Below, in pieces: positions 26,451 through 36,309 of a stretch of DNA of 64,000 bases. How positions within the stretch are numbered: position 1 is the stretch's first letter; each line of letters opens with the position of its first letter. Both the position numbers and the translations under genes were made by a program. Source of the DNA: Rhodovulum visakhapatnamense (GTDB lineage: Bacteria; Pseudomonadota; Alphaproteobacteria; Rhodobacterales; Rhodobacteraceae); NCBI RefSeq assembly GCF_004365965.1, contig NZ_SOEB01000003.1, positions 38,226 to 102,225 of the forward strand, in the 5' to 3' direction. Below the pieces are notes generated by a model. That model was given only the letters and a program-made list of their open reading frames with translations, was not told the DNA's origin and did not search any database.

Positions 26451-28307
26451 ATGAGCAGGGAGAATCCCGTGACTGGCTTTGCAAACGAGATGTCCCCGGC
26501 GTCGGCGATTCCCGGCCCGGACACCGCGGCCGCGGAGGCGACTGCCGCCGTCGAGCCTCAGCCGACCCACCTTCTGACCATGTCCCGCGGCGCGCCCGAG
26601 GCCGTGCCCGCCTCGGCGATGCGGGTGCTGCGCGCGATGGGGGTCGAGGCCGTCATGATGCCCGGTCAGGGTGTCGGGCTGACCTTCCGGCGCGAGATCC
26701 CAAATTTCCTGCGGCTCGATCCCTTCCGCCTGACCGATCTCGCCCCCGCCGAATTGCCGTCCGACCCGGCGGCCGAGGTCGAGCTCGCCGAGACGGATGG
26801 AACGGACACGGCCGATGCGGACGCCATGGCAGAGGACTCGGCGTCCGAAGAGATGCCGCCCGAAGCGACCGATGAAACCGTCGAGGACCTTGCCGAAGAC
26901 AGCTTTGACCTCGGCGCCGGGAACGTGGAAGACGCCCTTGGGAACAGCCCGGCCACCGACCTTGCCGGGGCCGATGTTCCGGAGTCCGATCCGGACCTGC
27001 CGGACACCGACTTTCCCGCGCTCGATGAGGCCGGTGCGGAAGAGACCGGGCTCGACGTGCCGGCCGAGCCGGGTGACGCCGAACCGCTCGGCGCCGATGC
27101 GATGGCCGGGGATGTGGACGAAGGCCTCTCTGACGAGGCCCCGATGGACCTGACCGGGTCCGGGAGGCCCGCCGACGACGAGACGGCCGCAGAGATGGAC
27201 GAGGGTGTCGCTCTCGGTGCCGTGGAAACCGTGGCCGAGTCGATGAAATTCGGTGCCGACGAGTTCCATCTCGACGCCGCTGAAGACGACTCGCTCGACA
27301 CGGTGGGCGAAGACATGCTTTTGGAGGACGAAGGCATGCCTGCCGAGGCCTCCGAGGACCTCGTCTCCGACGAGATGGGTCCCGAAGACACCGGTTCTGT
27401 GGACACGGGACTCGAAGGCGTGGGCCTCGAAGACATGGGCCTCGAAGACATGGCCGAGGACCCGTCCGACGCAGCGTTCGACGTTCCTGGCGAGACGGCC
27501 GAAGACGACGCCCCGGAGCTCGCGCAGGAATCCGCAGCGATCGACGCCCTGACGGATAGCGCGCCCGACGATATCGGTGCCGGTCTGGACACCGACAGCG
27601 CCGAGACTGCGGAGCTCGATCCCGGGACCGGGACCGAAGGTCCGACCGGCGGCGACACCGGGCTTGACCAGATCATGGACCGGCTCGACCTGATCGAATT
27701 CATGCTGTGCGGTCAGCGCGACGGCGAGGCCGGTTCGGCCGAGTCCGATCCGGGCGAAAGCCTCGGCACGCGGATTTCGCAGATCGAGGCCGGGCTGGCC
27801 CGGGTCGAAGCCGAACAGGGCCGTCTTGCCGAAGGGCTCCAGCGGGTCGAGGCCGCCGTGTCCCGGATCGAGGCCGCTCTCGAGGGGCTTGCCGGGCAGG
27901 CGGCCGCGTCCGCCGCGCCCCCTGCCGATGGCGCCAGCCTTGGCGACGCGCTCGACGCGGTGGATCAGCGGATCGAGGCCATTGCAGATCGGTTGACCGA
28001 GGTGCAATCGTCGCATTCGGGCGAGATCGCCGCGCTGATCGAACGGATCGAACGCCTCGCCGAAACCCAGCCCGAGGGCAGCGTCAGCGCCGATGACATC
28101 GCCGCCCGCGCCATCGAGATCGATGCGCTGTCAAGCCTCGTCACCGCGCTTTCGGAACAACTGATGGCGGGCCAGGGCGGCGGCGAACGGAAGGACGGCC
28201 TCGAGGAAGTGCTCGAACGTCTCAACGCCACCCAGGAAAGCATCGCCGCCATGGTCAGCCAGCTGGTCGAGGGCACCCCCGCCCCCGAGCGTCAGATCAG
28301 CGCCTGA
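26451..28307 (+). CDS. very acidic, low-complexity protein with C-terminal coiled coil
   Basis: The 618-aa protein has three parts. Residues 40-100 are a compact, mixed-charge region (ASAMRVLRAMGVEAVMMPGQ). Residues 105-400 are dominated by Asp, Glu, Ala and Ser with short degenerate repeats (GLEDMGLEDM, DTGLEGVG). Residues 405-610 form a coiled coil. No signal peptide is seen. Acidic Asp/Glu repeats could bind cations or basic proteins, but nothing identifies the function. The ATG at 26451 has GGGAG eight bases upstream, and a terminator follows. Confidence 0.72.
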   Translation: MSRENPVTGFANEMSPASAIPGPDTAAAEATAAVEPQPTHLLTMSRGAPEAVPASAMRVLRAMGVEAVMMPGQGVGLTFRREIPNFLRLDPFRLTDLAPAELPSDPAAEVELAETDGTDTADADAMAEDSASEEMPPEATDETVEDLAEDSFDLGAGNVEDALGNSPATDLAGADVPESDPDLPDTDFPALDEAGAEETGLDVPAEPGDAEPLGADAMAGDVDEGLSDEAPMDLTGSGRPADDETAAEMDEGVALGAVETVAESMKFGADEFHLDAAEDDSLDTVGEDMLLEDEGMPAEASEDLVSDEMGPEDTGSVDTGLEGVGLEDMGLEDMAEDPSDAAFDVPGETAEDDAPELAQESAAIDALTDSAPDDIGAGLDTDSAETAELDPGTGTEGPTGGDTGLDQIMDRLDLIEFMLCGQRDGEAGSAESDPGESLGTRISQIEAGLARVEAEQGRLAEGLQRVEAAVSRIEAALEGLAGQAAASAAPPADGASLGDALDAVDQRIEAIADRLTEVQSSHSGEIAALIERIERLAETQPEGSVSADDIAARAIEIDALSSLVTALSEQLMAGQGGGERKDGLEEVLERLNATQESIAAMVSQLVEGTPAPERQISA

Positions 28308-28358
28308 TTTTCGTCCGGGCCTCCGCGTCCTCCCCCCTTGCGCGGCCCCGGACAGACC

Positions 28359-28397
28359 GGCCCCCGGCCCCGATTTCGGGACCGGGGGCCGCCTTTT
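28359..28397 (+). terminator. intrinsic terminator
   Basis: A long GC stem (GGCCCCCGG and CCCGA pairing with CGGG and CCGGGGGCC, loop TTT) is followed by GCC and TTTTT, 52 bases after the acidic protein gene. Confidence 0.8.
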
Positions 28398-28730
28398 TCC
28401 GCTGACCTGTTCGAAGCCTCTTCCCCGCGACGCCCCGGCGCCGGACCAGACATGTTGCATGGAGCGGGCCGTTCCAGAGATCTGGCCGGATATCGGCGTA
28501 AGCCGAGGCGCAGCACGAGGGATCACCGGCCCGATCTTCTCGAAAGCACCGAAAGAGCCGTCACGACGGCACCACGGTGATCAGGCCCGGGAAACGCGCT
28601 TTTTCGGGCGACTCGGCATCCGGGCCATAACCAGGGGCTCCCCGTTCCCGGAGGGCCGAAGCCGTCGATTGAGGCGACCGGTCTCAGCCCGCCCCCTGCG
28701 TCGAAACGGCCCGGACCCGGAAGCCGCGCC
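28398..28730. other. non-coding gap between convergent genes
   Basis: About 330 bases between the terminator of the acidic protein gene and the stop of coxM. I see no coding frame with proper codon bias, no tRNA fold and no strong repeat. Confidence 0.45.
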
Positions 28731-29525
28731 TCAGGCCGCCGCAGCCGCGACCGCCCGCCCGGTCAGGACCCGGATCAGATGCGCGCGGTAGTCGGGCGAG
28801 CCGTGCAGATCGCCGATCATGCCCTCGGGGTCGACGCTCAGCCCCGCCACCGCTTCGGGCCGGAAATCGTCCGACAGCGCGGCCTCGGCCTCGGTCCAGC
28901 GGAAGACCCCGTCTTCCGAGGCGCCGGTCACGGCCACCCGCACCCCGTCCGCGAACCGCGCGACGAAGACGCCCACCAGCGCGAAGCGCGAGGCCGGCTG
29001 GGCGAATTTCACATAGGCCGCCTGTTCGGGCAGCGGAAAGCGCACCTCGGTGATGATCTCGCCCTCTTCCAGGGCGGTCGCAAACATGCCCTCGAAATAG
29101 TCGTCGGCCGCGATCTCGCGGGTATTGGTCCGGATCATGGCGCGTGAGGCCAGCACCGCCGCCGGATAGCAGGCCGAGGGGTCGTTATTGGCCAGCGATC
29201 CGCCGATGGTGCCGCGGTTGCGCACCGCCGGATCGCCGATATGGGCGGCCAGATCGGCCAGCGCCGGGTAGGTCGCCGCCGCCTCGGCCGCCACCGTCGC
29301 ATGGGACGTCGCCGCGCCGATGCAAAGCGCGCCGTCATCGGCCACGCAGATGCCTTTCAGGTCGTCGATGCCGGTCAGGCTGACCAGCCGGGCGGGGCTG
29401 GCCAGCCGCTGCTTGAGCGCCGGGATCAGGGTCTGCCCGCCGCCAAGCGCCTGCGCCTCTTCCTGCCCCAGCGCCGTGACGGCCGCGTCGAGCGTGGTCG
29501 GACGGTCGATTTCGAACGCATACAT
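28731..29525 (-). CDS. coxM: FAD-binding subunit of a CoxM-type molybdenum hydroxylase
   Basis: Medium subunit of 264 aa that passes electrons from the 2Fe-2S subunit to FAD. FAD-binding motifs are [16 protein letters not shown] near residues 26-41 and [16 protein letters not shown] in the middle of the protein. It is the last gene of the S-L-M series, 10 bases after coxL. That order is typical of form II enzymes (form I operons read M-S-L). Confidence 0.9.
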   Translation of the reverse strand: MYAFEIDRPTTLDAAVTALGQEEAQALGGGQTLIPALKQRLASPARLVSLTGIDDLKGICVADDGALCIGAATSHATVAAEAAATYPALADLAAHIGDPAVRNRGTIGGSLANNDPSACYPAAVLASRAMIRTNTREIAADDYFEGMFATALEEGEIITEVRFPLPEQAAYVKFAQPASRFALVGVFVARFADGVRVAVTGASEDGVFRWTEAEAALSDDFRPEAVAGLSVDPEGMIGDLHGSPDYRAHLIRVLTGRAVAAAAA

Positions 29526-29535
29526 GGTCTTCTCC

Positions 29536-31902
29536 TCAGCCCTGCATCGCCGCCCAGACGCGCGCGGGCGTTAGCGGCATGTCGATATGGGTGACGCCGG
29601 TGTGGCCCGCGCGCTGCAGCGCATCGACCACGGCATTGACCACCGCGGGCGGCGATCCGATGGCGCCCGCCTCGCCGCACCCCTTCACGCCCAGCGGGTT
29701 ATGGGTGCAGGGCGTCGCGCAGGAATGATCGACGCGGTAGAACGGCACATCGTCGGCGCGCGGCATGGCGTAGTCCATGTAGGAGCCCGACAGAAGCTGG
29801 CCGTAGTCGTCGTAGGACGCGGCCTCCAGCAGCGCCTGGCCAATACCTTGCGCGATCCCGCCATGGACCTGACCCGACACGATCATCGGGTTGACGATAT
29901 TGCCGAAATCGTCGGCCGCGGCAAAGGAACAGACGGTGACCTTGCCGGTCTCGGGATCGACCTCGACCTCGCAGGCATAGGCGCCCGCGGGATAGGTGAA
30001 GTTGTTGGGGTCGTAGAAGGCGGTTTCCTCGAGCCCCGGCTCGAGTTCCTCCAGCGGGTAGTTGTGGGGGACATAGGCCGCGAGGGTGACATCGCCCCAG
30101 GCCACCGACTTGTCGGTGCCCGCGACCGAGAACTTGCCGTCCTTCAGCTCGATATCCTCGGGCGCGGCCTCCATCAGGTGGGCCGCGATCTTCTTGGCCT
30201 TGGCGATGATCTTGTTGGTCGCCCTGACCATCGCCGAGCCGCCCACGGCAAGACTGCGCGACCCGTAGGTGCCCATGCCCATCGGCGTGTTGGCGGTGTC
30301 GCCATGGACGATCTCGACCATGTCCTCGCCGATGCCGATCATGTCGGCCACGACCTGGGCGAAGGTGGTCTCGTGCCCCTGCCCGTGGCTGTGCGAGCCG
30401 GTCATCACCACCAGCCCGCCGGTGGCGTTGACCCGGACGGTCGCGCTTTCGTAAAGCCCGGCGCGCGCGCCGAGCTGGCCCACAAGCTGGCTGGGTGCGA
30501 TCCCGCAGGCCTCGATATAGCAGTTGAGCCCGAGCCCGCGGAGCATGCCGCGGGACTTGCTGTCGGCAAGGCGCGCCTCGAAACCCGCGACGTCGGCGAT
30601 CTCCAGCAGCTTGTCGAGGGTCGCGTTGTAATCGCCGGTGTCATATTCGACGGCGACGGGGGTCGCGTAGGGAAATTCGGTGATGAAGTTCCGCCGCCGA
30701 AGCTCGACCGGGTCGATCCCCATCTCGCGCGCGGCCTTGTCGATGACCCGTTCCAGCTGGAAGGTGGCCTCGGGCCGCCCGGCACCGCGATAGGCATCGA
30801 CCGGCACGGTATTGGTGAAGACCGCCTTGACGTTCACGTAGATCAGCGGGGTCTTGTAATTGCCCGCCATCAGCGTGCCGTGCAGCCAGGTCGGGATCGA
30901 GGGGGCGAAGGTCGAGAGATAGGCCCCCATATTGGCATGGGTCTCTGTCCGGAGCGCCTGGAAACGGCCCTCGGCATCCAGCGCCAGTTCGATCCGGGTG
31001 ACATGGTCGCGGCCATGGGCGTCAGAGATGAAGGCCTCGGACCGGGTGCAGGTCCATTTCACCGGGCGCCTCAGCTGTTTCGCGGCGAAGGTGCAGAAGG
31101 CTTCCTCGGCATAGTGGAAGATCTTCGAGCCGAAGCCGCCACCCACGTCAGGGGCGACGACGCGCAGCTTGTGTTCGGGGATGCCCAGCACGAAGGCGCC
31201 CATCAGCAGCCGGATCACATGCGGATTCTGCGAGGTGGTGTATAGCGTCGAGTCCTCGGTCGCGGGGTTGAAATCACCCAGGGCCACGCGCGGCTCCATG
31301 GCGTTCGGCACGAGCCGCTGGTTCACCAGATCGAGGGTGGTGACATGGGCGGCGGTCTCGAAGGCGGCGTTGACCGCCGCGCGGTTTTCCTCGACGAAGC
31401 CCCAGTCGTAGCAGAGGTTGTTCTTCAGCTCGTCATGGACGAGGGGCGCGTCGGGGTCGAGCGCGGCTTTCATGTCGAGCACGGCCGGAAGCTCGTCGAT
31501 CTCGACCTCGACCGCCTCGGCGGCATCGCGGGCCTGTTCGGCGGTTTCGGCGACGACGACGGCAACCGGGTCGCCGACATGGCGGACCTTGCCGCGGGCC
31601 AGCACCGGGTGGCCGGGTTCCTGCATCGGCTGGCCGAAGCGGTCGGTCACCAGCCAGCCGCAGGGCAGACCGCCCACCCCCTCGAAATCGGCGCCGGTGA
31701 AGACGCGCAGCACGCCGGGCATGGCCTCGGCGGCGGATGTGTCGACCCCGGTCAGGCGGCCATGGGCGACCTGCGAGCGCACGAACCAGGCATGGGCCTG
31801 CCCGGGCAGGTTGATGTCGTCGGTATAGCGGCCCTTGCCGGTGAGGAACCGCTTGTCCTCGCGCCGCTTCGAGCTGGCGCCGATGCCGTGATCTTTCGGC
31901 AT
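29536..31902 (-). CDS. coxL: form II CoxL-like molybdenum hydroxylase large subunit
   Basis: Molybdenum cofactor-binding subunit of 788 aa of the xanthine oxidase family. The active-site loop reads AYRGAGR, the form II signature; true CO dehydrogenases have AYRCSFR, whose Cys carries the Cu-S-Mo centre. The general-base Glu is present (GCGEAGAIG). CO oxidation is therefore unlikely, and the substrate is probably another small carbonyl, N-heterocycle or aldehyde. It lies in the order coxG-coxS-coxL-coxM. The symbol follows the subunit family, not a proven activity. Confidence 0.9.
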   Translation of the reverse strand: MPKDHGIGASSKRREDKRFLTGKGRYTDDINLPGQAHAWFVRSQVAHGRLTGVDTSAAEAMPGVLRVFTGADFEGVGGLPCGWLVTDRFGQPMQEPGHPVLARGKVRHVGDPVAVVVAETAEQARDAAEAVEVEIDELPAVLDMKAALDPDAPLVHDELKNNLCYDWGFVEENRAAVNAAFETAAHVTTLDLVNQRLVPNAMEPRVALGDFNPATEDSTLYTTSQNPHVIRLLMGAFVLGIPEHKLRVVAPDVGGGFGSKIFHYAEEAFCTFAAKQLRRPVKWTCTRSEAFISDAHGRDHVTRIELALDAEGRFQALRTETHANMGAYLSTFAPSIPTWLHGTLMAGNYKTPLIYVNVKAVFTNTVPVDAYRGAGRPEATFQLERVIDKAAREMGIDPVELRRRNFITEFPYATPVAVEYDTGDYNATLDKLLEIADVAGFEARLADSKSRGMLRGLGLNCYIEACGIAPSQLVGQLGARAGLYESATVRVNATGGLVVMTGSHSHGQGHETTFAQVVADMIGIGEDMVEIVHGDTANTPMGMGTYGSRSLAVGGSAMVRATNKIIAKAKKIAAHLMEAAPEDIELKDGKFSVAGTDKSVAWGDVTLAAYVPHNYPLEELEPGLEETAFYDPNNFTYPAGAYACEVEVDPETGKVTVCSFAAADDFGNIVNPMIVSGQVHGGIAQGIGQALLEAASYDDYGQLLSGSYMDYAMPRADDVPFYRVDHSCATPCTHNPLGVKGCGEAGAIGSPPAVVNAVVDALQRAGHTGVTHIDMPLTPARVWAAMQG

Positions 31903-31919
31903 TTTTTCCTCCCTGATAC

Positions 31920-31962
31920 GATCTTTCTGCGAAAGATCGGTCCGAATTTTCTGCGAAAATTC
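31920..31962. repeat. pair of tandem hairpins between coxS and coxL
   Basis: Two perfect inverted repeats with the same TGC loop stand side by side: GATCTTTC-tgc-GAAAGATC (31920-31938) and GAATTTTC-tgc-GAAAATTC (31944-31962). They fill most of the 69-base gap. They may set RNA processing or stability between the small and large subunit messages, or be a family of mobile palindromes. Confidence 0.65.
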
Positions 31963-31971
31963 GTGTTCGCG

Positions 31972-32472
31972 TTACTCGGCGGCGATGGCGTCGCCGCCGA
32001 TGTCGCTGACATCCTGGCCCGATGCCGCGAGGATCGCCTTGACGATGTTGTGGTAGCCCGTGCAGCGGCAGATATTGCCTTCGAGATAATGCCGTATCTC
32101 GGCCTCGGTCGGTTTCGGCGTCCCGGCCAGAAGCGCTGCCGCCGACATCACCATGCCCGGCGTGCAGAAGCCGCATTGCAGCCCGTGATGGTCCTGAAAC
32201 GCCTGCTGGATCGTCGAGAGCGATCCGTCGGCATTGGCCATGCCCTCGATCGTGGTCACCTCGCAGCCTTCGGCCTCGGCCGCGAACATGGTGCAGGATT
32301 TCACCGCCTGGCCGTCGACATGCACGACGCAGGCGCCGCACTGACTGGTGTCGCAGCCGACATGGGTACCGGTCAGACCCAGAGTGTCGCGCAGGAAAGA
32401 CACCAGCAGCGTCCGCCCCTCGACCTCGCCCGACACGGGCTTGCCGTTCACCTTCATGCTGACCTTGGTCAT
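31972..32472 (-). CDS. coxS: 2Fe-2S subunit of the CoxS-type molybdenum hydroxylase
   Basis: Small subunit of 166 aa with both iron-sulfur clusters: the plant-ferredoxin-like site [16 protein letters not shown] with the later SC, and the C-terminal site CGFCTPG and CRCTGY. It transfers electrons from the molybdenum site to FAD. It follows coxG by 22 bases and precedes coxL, with the two hairpins in between. The protein is slightly longer than usual because of a short C-terminal tail. Confidence 0.93.
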   Translation of the reverse strand: MTKVSMKVNGKPVSGEVEGRTLLVSFLRDTLGLTGTHVGCDTSQCGACVVHVDGQAVKSCTMFAAEAEGCEVTTIEGMANADGSLSTIQQAFQDHHGLQCGFCTPGMVMSAAALLAGTPKPTEAEIRHYLEGNICRCTGYHNIVKAILAASGQDVSDIGGDAIAAE

Positions 32473-32494
32473 TTTTATCCTCCCTGGGTCCCTG

Positions 32495-33049
32495 TCATTC
32501 CGCCTCGGCCTTGCGGGTCATCAGCCGCCCGAGCCAGCCCTTGCCTTTCGGCGCATCCTCTGCCGGGTCCGCGCCCTCTGGTTCGGCGCCCGCCTCGTCC
32601 GTTTCCGAGGGGCCTTCGACGACCTCCTTGAAGCGGGTGAAGAACTGATCGCTCAGCTTGTGCGCCACGCCGTGGATCATCCGGCTGCCGAGCTGCGCGA
32701 GCTTTCCGCCGACCTCGACCTCGACCTCGTAGCCGAGCCGCGTGCCCTCGGAGATCTCCTCCAGCGTCACCCGGGCCGCGCCCCTGGCAAAGCCCGCAGC
32801 GCCCCCCTTGCCCTCGCCCGACAGGGTCAGTGCCGAAGGTTCCTCCATGTCGCTGAGGGTCACATGGCCCTTGAAGGTCGCCTTGACCGGGCCGATCTTC
32901 TGCAGAACCGTCGCCTCGAACCCGTCCTCGGGATTGCCCGACAGCTCCTGACAGCCCGGCAGGCAGGCCTTCAGCACCTCGTCGGTCAGCAATGCCTCCC
33001 ACACGGTCGCGCGCGGCGCGGCAATATCATGCGTTGCAGCGAGTTTCAT
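32495..33049 (-). CDS. coxG: CoxG-like SRPBCC protein
   Basis: 184 aa, with an N-terminal START/SRPBCC domain of the CoxG (carbon monoxide dehydrogenase subunit G) family: [20 protein letters not shown], then LPGCQEL and [13 protein letters not shown]. The C-terminal 40 residues are acidic and then basic ([17 protein letters not shown]), like the tail that tethers CoxG to the membrane. CoxG recruits the hydroxylase to the membrane or delivers an electron carrier. It is the first gene of the minus-strand cox-like operon, and its presence fits the whole operon being functional. Confidence 0.85.
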   Translation of the reverse strand: MKLAATHDIAAPRATVWEALLTDEVLKACLPGCQELSGNPEDGFEATVLQKIGPVKATFKGHVTLSDMEEPSALTLSGEGKGGAAGFARGAARVTLEEISEGTRLGYEVEVEVGGKLAQLGSRMIHGVAHKLSDQFFTRFKEVVEGPSETDEAGAEPEGADPAEDAPKGKGWLGRLMTRKAEAE

Positions 33050-33109
33050 CTTGAGCCCCCTCTTCGCACCCAGCCTAGGGTGCCCGCGCCTCGGTTGCTA
33101 TTCGACCAA

Positions 33110-33122
33110 GGGATTATATCCC
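33110..33122. promoter_or_regulatory. inverted repeat and -10-like TATAAT upstream of coxG
   Basis: GGGATTATATCCC is an inverted repeat, and on the minus strand it contains TATAAT 61 bases before the coxG start. No -35 is obvious, so the operon may need an activator; the divergent response regulator is the natural candidate. Confidence 0.35.
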
Positions 33123-33244
33123 CCGTCATACTGCCGGCGCGGTCGCCTGCCCAACCCGCCGGTCCGACCTTGGTGCCGATGGGCGCGGCGCCGCCCGCAT
33201 GCTAGGCTCCGCCAGACCGCAACCAGCCGGGAGACCCAAGGGCC

Positions 33245-33949
33245 ATGACCGCCGTCCAGAACCGCCCGGCCGCAGGACCCGCGCCCCGCCGCTTCGACAC
33301 GGCGATGGTGATCGACGACCATCCGCTTTTCTGCGACGCGCTGTCGATGACGCTGAAATCGGCCGTGGGCATCGCACGGGTCGAGACCAGCGATCACCTG
33401 GAGGATGCGCTTTCGCGGCTCGGCCAGGCGCCGCGGCCCGATATCGTGCTGCTCGATCTGAACCTTCCCGATGTCACCGGGCTCGACGGGCTGATCCGGC
33501 TGAAGACGGCGGTCGGAGAGACCCCGGTCGTGGTCGTGTCCTCGATGGCCGACCCCAGGCTGATCGGCACAGCGATCCGGGCGGGCGCGGCCGGCTTCGT
33601 GCCCAAGCACAGCCCCCGCGACGTGTTCCGGGCCGCCTTCGCCACGATCGCCGAGGGCGAGGTCTACGTGCCGGACGGCGTGGTTCTGAGCGATCAAACC
33701 GGCGCACCGGCCCGCGACGACGCGATCCGGCGGCTCGCGCTGCTGACGCCGCAGCAGGGCCGCATCCTGCAACTGATCTGCGCGGGCAAGCTGAACAAGC
33801 AGATTGCCTTCGACCTCTCCATTGCCGAAACCACGGTAAAGGCCCATGTTACGGCCATCATGCGCAAGCTCGGGGTCCAAAGCCGGACCCAGGCGGTCCT
33901 GATCGCCCAGGAAGCCAGCTTCTCCGGGGTGATGACCGACCCGAGCTAG
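33245..33949 (+). CDS. NarL/LuxR-type response regulator
   Basis: 234 aa with an N-terminal receiver domain (acid pocket VIDDHP, phosphoacceptor D71 in LLDLNLP, conserved Lys in VPKHS) and a C-terminal LuxR-type helix-turn-helix (LTPQQGRILQLICAGKLNKQIAFDLSIAE... with the recognition helix ETTVKAHVTAIMRKL). It sits next to a hybrid histidine kinase read in the same direction and diverges from the cox-like operon, so it probably controls that operon. Direct evidence is lacking. Confidence 0.88.
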   Translation: MTAVQNRPAAGPAPRRFDTAMVIDDHPLFCDALSMTLKSAVGIARVETSDHLEDALSRLGQAPRPDIVLLDLNLPDVTGLDGLIRLKTAVGETPVVVVSSMADPRLIGTAIRAGAAGFVPKHSPRDVFRAAFATIAEGEVYVPDGVVLSDQTGAPARDDAIRRLALLTPQQGRILQLICAGKLNKQIAFDLSIAETTVKAHVTAIMRKLGVQSRTQAVLIAQEASFSGVMTDPS

Positions 33950-33988
33950 CTGCAGGCCAATCGGCCCCGGAACCTGCCGGGGCGCTTG

Positions 33989-36277
33989 ATGGGACGTCGT
34001 CTTTGGGAGGAGATGCATGGACCGCACCGCGATACCGGGCCGAGGACAGGTCCGATGCACCACCGCCGCGCGGATTTCCGCATGTCCGACCGCCTGATCC
34101 GCCCGCCGGAACCGCCCGAGGACCGGGAGGACCGGGTCCACCGGATCGCGACGCTTCTGACCGGACGAGGCGCGTCCGAGCCCACGGGCCCGTCGCTGAC
34201 CGACCGCGCTGTCCTGCTCGAGGACGAGGTGCGCGCCCGCACCGACGAGCTTGAACACGCGCTCGACCTGCTCAACGAATCGAATGCGCGTCTGGCCGCG
34301 GCGAACCGCGCGACCGAGGCCGCCCGCGCCGATCTGGCCAATGCCATCGAGACGCTGCAGGAAGGCTTTGCGCTTTTCGACGAGGCCGACCATCTGGTGC
34401 TGTGCAACAGCCGTTTCGTGATGCAGATGCCCGATGTGCGCGAACAGCTTCGGCCCGGGCTCGGCTTTCAGGCCTATGTCGAGGCGGTCAGCCGGTCGCG
34501 GTTTCTGACCCTGCCAGACGGCGACACCGCCGCGGACTGGGCCGACCGCCGGATCGCCCGGCACCGCGACAACCTCCATACGGTCATCAATATCAGCCTG
34601 CTCGGGCATCGCTGGATCCAGGTCAGCGATCACCGCACCCAGGACGGCAAGACGGTGATCCTGCAGACCGATATCACCGACATCATGCGCTCGGAACGGC
34701 GCGAACGCAGCCGGATGCTGGACGATCAGGCGCGCATGGTGCGGGCCACGCTCGATCATATCAACCAGGGCGTCTGCATCTTCGATCCCGACCAGCGCCT
34801 TGTCGGCTGGAACCGCAAGGTCGGGGCGATGCTGTCGATCCCGGTGGCCCAGTTCCGGCTGGGCGCCGATTTCGACCGGCTGTTCGGCCAGCTTGCCGCC
34901 GACCCGGCGCTGCAGGTCGACATCGCCCCCGAAGCGCTTCTGACCTGGGTCCACCGCACCGACCGCCGCCCGCCGCTTCGGTTCGGGCTCAGGCGGGGCG
35001 AGGCCCTGGTGCTGGAGGGTCTGGCCGAAGAGATGCCCGACCGGGGCTTCGTCATCTCGTTTTCCGACGTCACCGCCGCGCGCCGCGCCGCGGGCGCGCT
35101 GGCCGAAGCCAAAAGCCATCTCGAACAGCGGGTTCTGGAACGCACGCTCGATCTCGAGGACGCGCTGTCGGTGGCCGAACGGGCCAATGCCTCGAAATCG
35201 CGCTTTGTCGCGGCGGCCAGCCACGACCTGCTGCAACCGCTGTCGGCCGCCCGGCTTTACGTCTCGTCCATCGTCGAGGATCTGGCCCAACCCGACCACC
35301 GCGAGGTGCTGAGCCGCGCCGAAACCGCGCTGGAAAGCGTCGAAGGCATCCTTGAGGCGCTCCTTGACATCTCGACGCTCGACAGCGGTCAGGCGGCGAT
35401 CTCGCCCGAACCGGTCGGCATCCGCGATCTCTTTGCCCGGCTGCAGAGCGGCTTTGCCCCCCATGCCGCGCTGAAGGGGCTGGATCTGAGGGTGATGCCC
35501 CGCGATCTGACCGTGCGCACCGACCCGGGCTATATCCGCCGGATCCTGCAGAACCTCGTCTCGAACGCGATTCGCTATACAGAAACCGGCCGGGTCCTGG
35601 TGGGCGCCCGTCGCCAGGGAGCCTCGCTGAGGCTCGAGGTCTGGGATACCGGCCCCGGCATCGCCGAAGAGGACCAGGAGGCGATCTTTCGCGAATTCCA
35701 CCGGCTCAATGCCCGCGCCTCGGCCAGCGAGGGCATGGGGCTGGGGCTTGCCATCGTCGAACGCGCCTGCGCGCGGCTCGGCCATCCGCTGGGGCTCTGG
35801 TCGCGGCCCGGGCGCGGCAGCGGTTTCTTCGTCACCGTGCCGCTGGCCGAGCCTGCGCCCGTCCGTCCCCCGGCCCCGCCGCTGCCCGAGGCGACGCCGG
35901 GGCTGGTCGCGCTGTTGATCGAGGACGATCCCGAAATCCGCCGCGCCCTGCCGATGCTGGTCCGGCGCTGGGGCGTCGACGTGCTGGACGTCGCCGATGC
36001 CGACGAGGCGCTGGCGCTGCTGGCCGAAATCGACCTCAAGCCCGACGCGGCCCTGATCGACGACCGGCTCGGAACCGGGACCGGGCTCGCGGCGCTCGAC
36101 CGGATCGAGGCGCGCTACGGCCCGATCCCGGCCCGCATCGTCAGCGCGAGCCGCAGCCCCGACTTTGCCGCCGCCTGCCGGGCGCGCGGGGTCCAGATCC
36201 TGCCGAAACCGCTCTCGCCCGAACCGCTCCGCGCCTTCTTCGCGGATGTCTCGCACCGCCGGAACGGTCAGACCTGA
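33989..36277 (+). CDS. PAS-containing hybrid histidine kinase
   Basis: About 762 aa, soluble, of the NahK/ErcS-prime type. Two PAS domains (about residues 105-235 and 245-370) are joined by coiled-coil linkers; then come the H-box ASHDLLQPL (H412), an ATP-binding domain (NLVSNAIRY, DTGPGI, GMGLGLAIVE) and a C-terminal receiver domain (LIEDDPEIR, ALIDDRLG, ILPKPLS). Several starts are possible; ATG 33989 is used here and ATG 34082 (MSDRLIRPPEPP) is a good alternative. It is the likely partner of the LuxR-type regulator. Confidence 0.85.
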   Translation: MGRRLWEEMHGPHRDTGPRTGPMHHRRADFRMSDRLIRPPEPPEDREDRVHRIATLLTGRGASEPTGPSLTDRAVLLEDEVRARTDELEHALDLLNESNARLAAANRATEAARADLANAIETLQEGFALFDEADHLVLCNSRFVMQMPDVREQLRPGLGFQAYVEAVSRSRFLTLPDGDTAADWADRRIARHRDNLHTVINISLLGHRWIQVSDHRTQDGKTVILQTDITDIMRSERRERSRMLDDQARMVRATLDHINQGVCIFDPDQRLVGWNRKVGAMLSIPVAQFRLGADFDRLFGQLAADPALQVDIAPEALLTWVHRTDRRPPLRFGLRRGEALVLEGLAEEMPDRGFVISFSDVTAARRAAGALAEAKSHLEQRVLERTLDLEDALSVAERANASKSRFVAAASHDLLQPLSAARLYVSSIVEDLAQPDHREVLSRAETALESVEGILEALLDISTLDSGQAAISPEPVGIRDLFARLQSGFAPHAALKGLDLRVMPRDLTVRTDPGYIRRILQNLVSNAIRYTETGRVLVGARRQGASLRLEVWDTGPGIAEEDQEAIFREFHRLNARASASEGMGLGLAIVERACARLGHPLGLWSRPGRGSGFFVTVPLAEPAPVRPPAPPLPEATPGLVALLIEDDPEIRRALPMLVRRWGVDVLDVADADEALALLAEIDLKPDAALIDDRLGTGTGLAALDRIEARYGPIPARIVSASRSPDFAAACRARGVQILPKPLSPEPLRAFFADVSHRRNGQT

Positions 36278-36309
36278 ACCGCGATCCCGGCGCGTCCGAA
36301 TGCCCGCGC

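Noticed and set aside
28398..28730. tRNA or small RNA in the gap after the acidic protein
   Set aside because: No cloverleaf, promoter or further terminator could be found.
29536..31902. True (form I) aerobic CO dehydrogenase
   Set aside because: The active-site loop lacks the Cys of AYRCSFR and the gene order is S-L-M, so CO oxidation is not supported.
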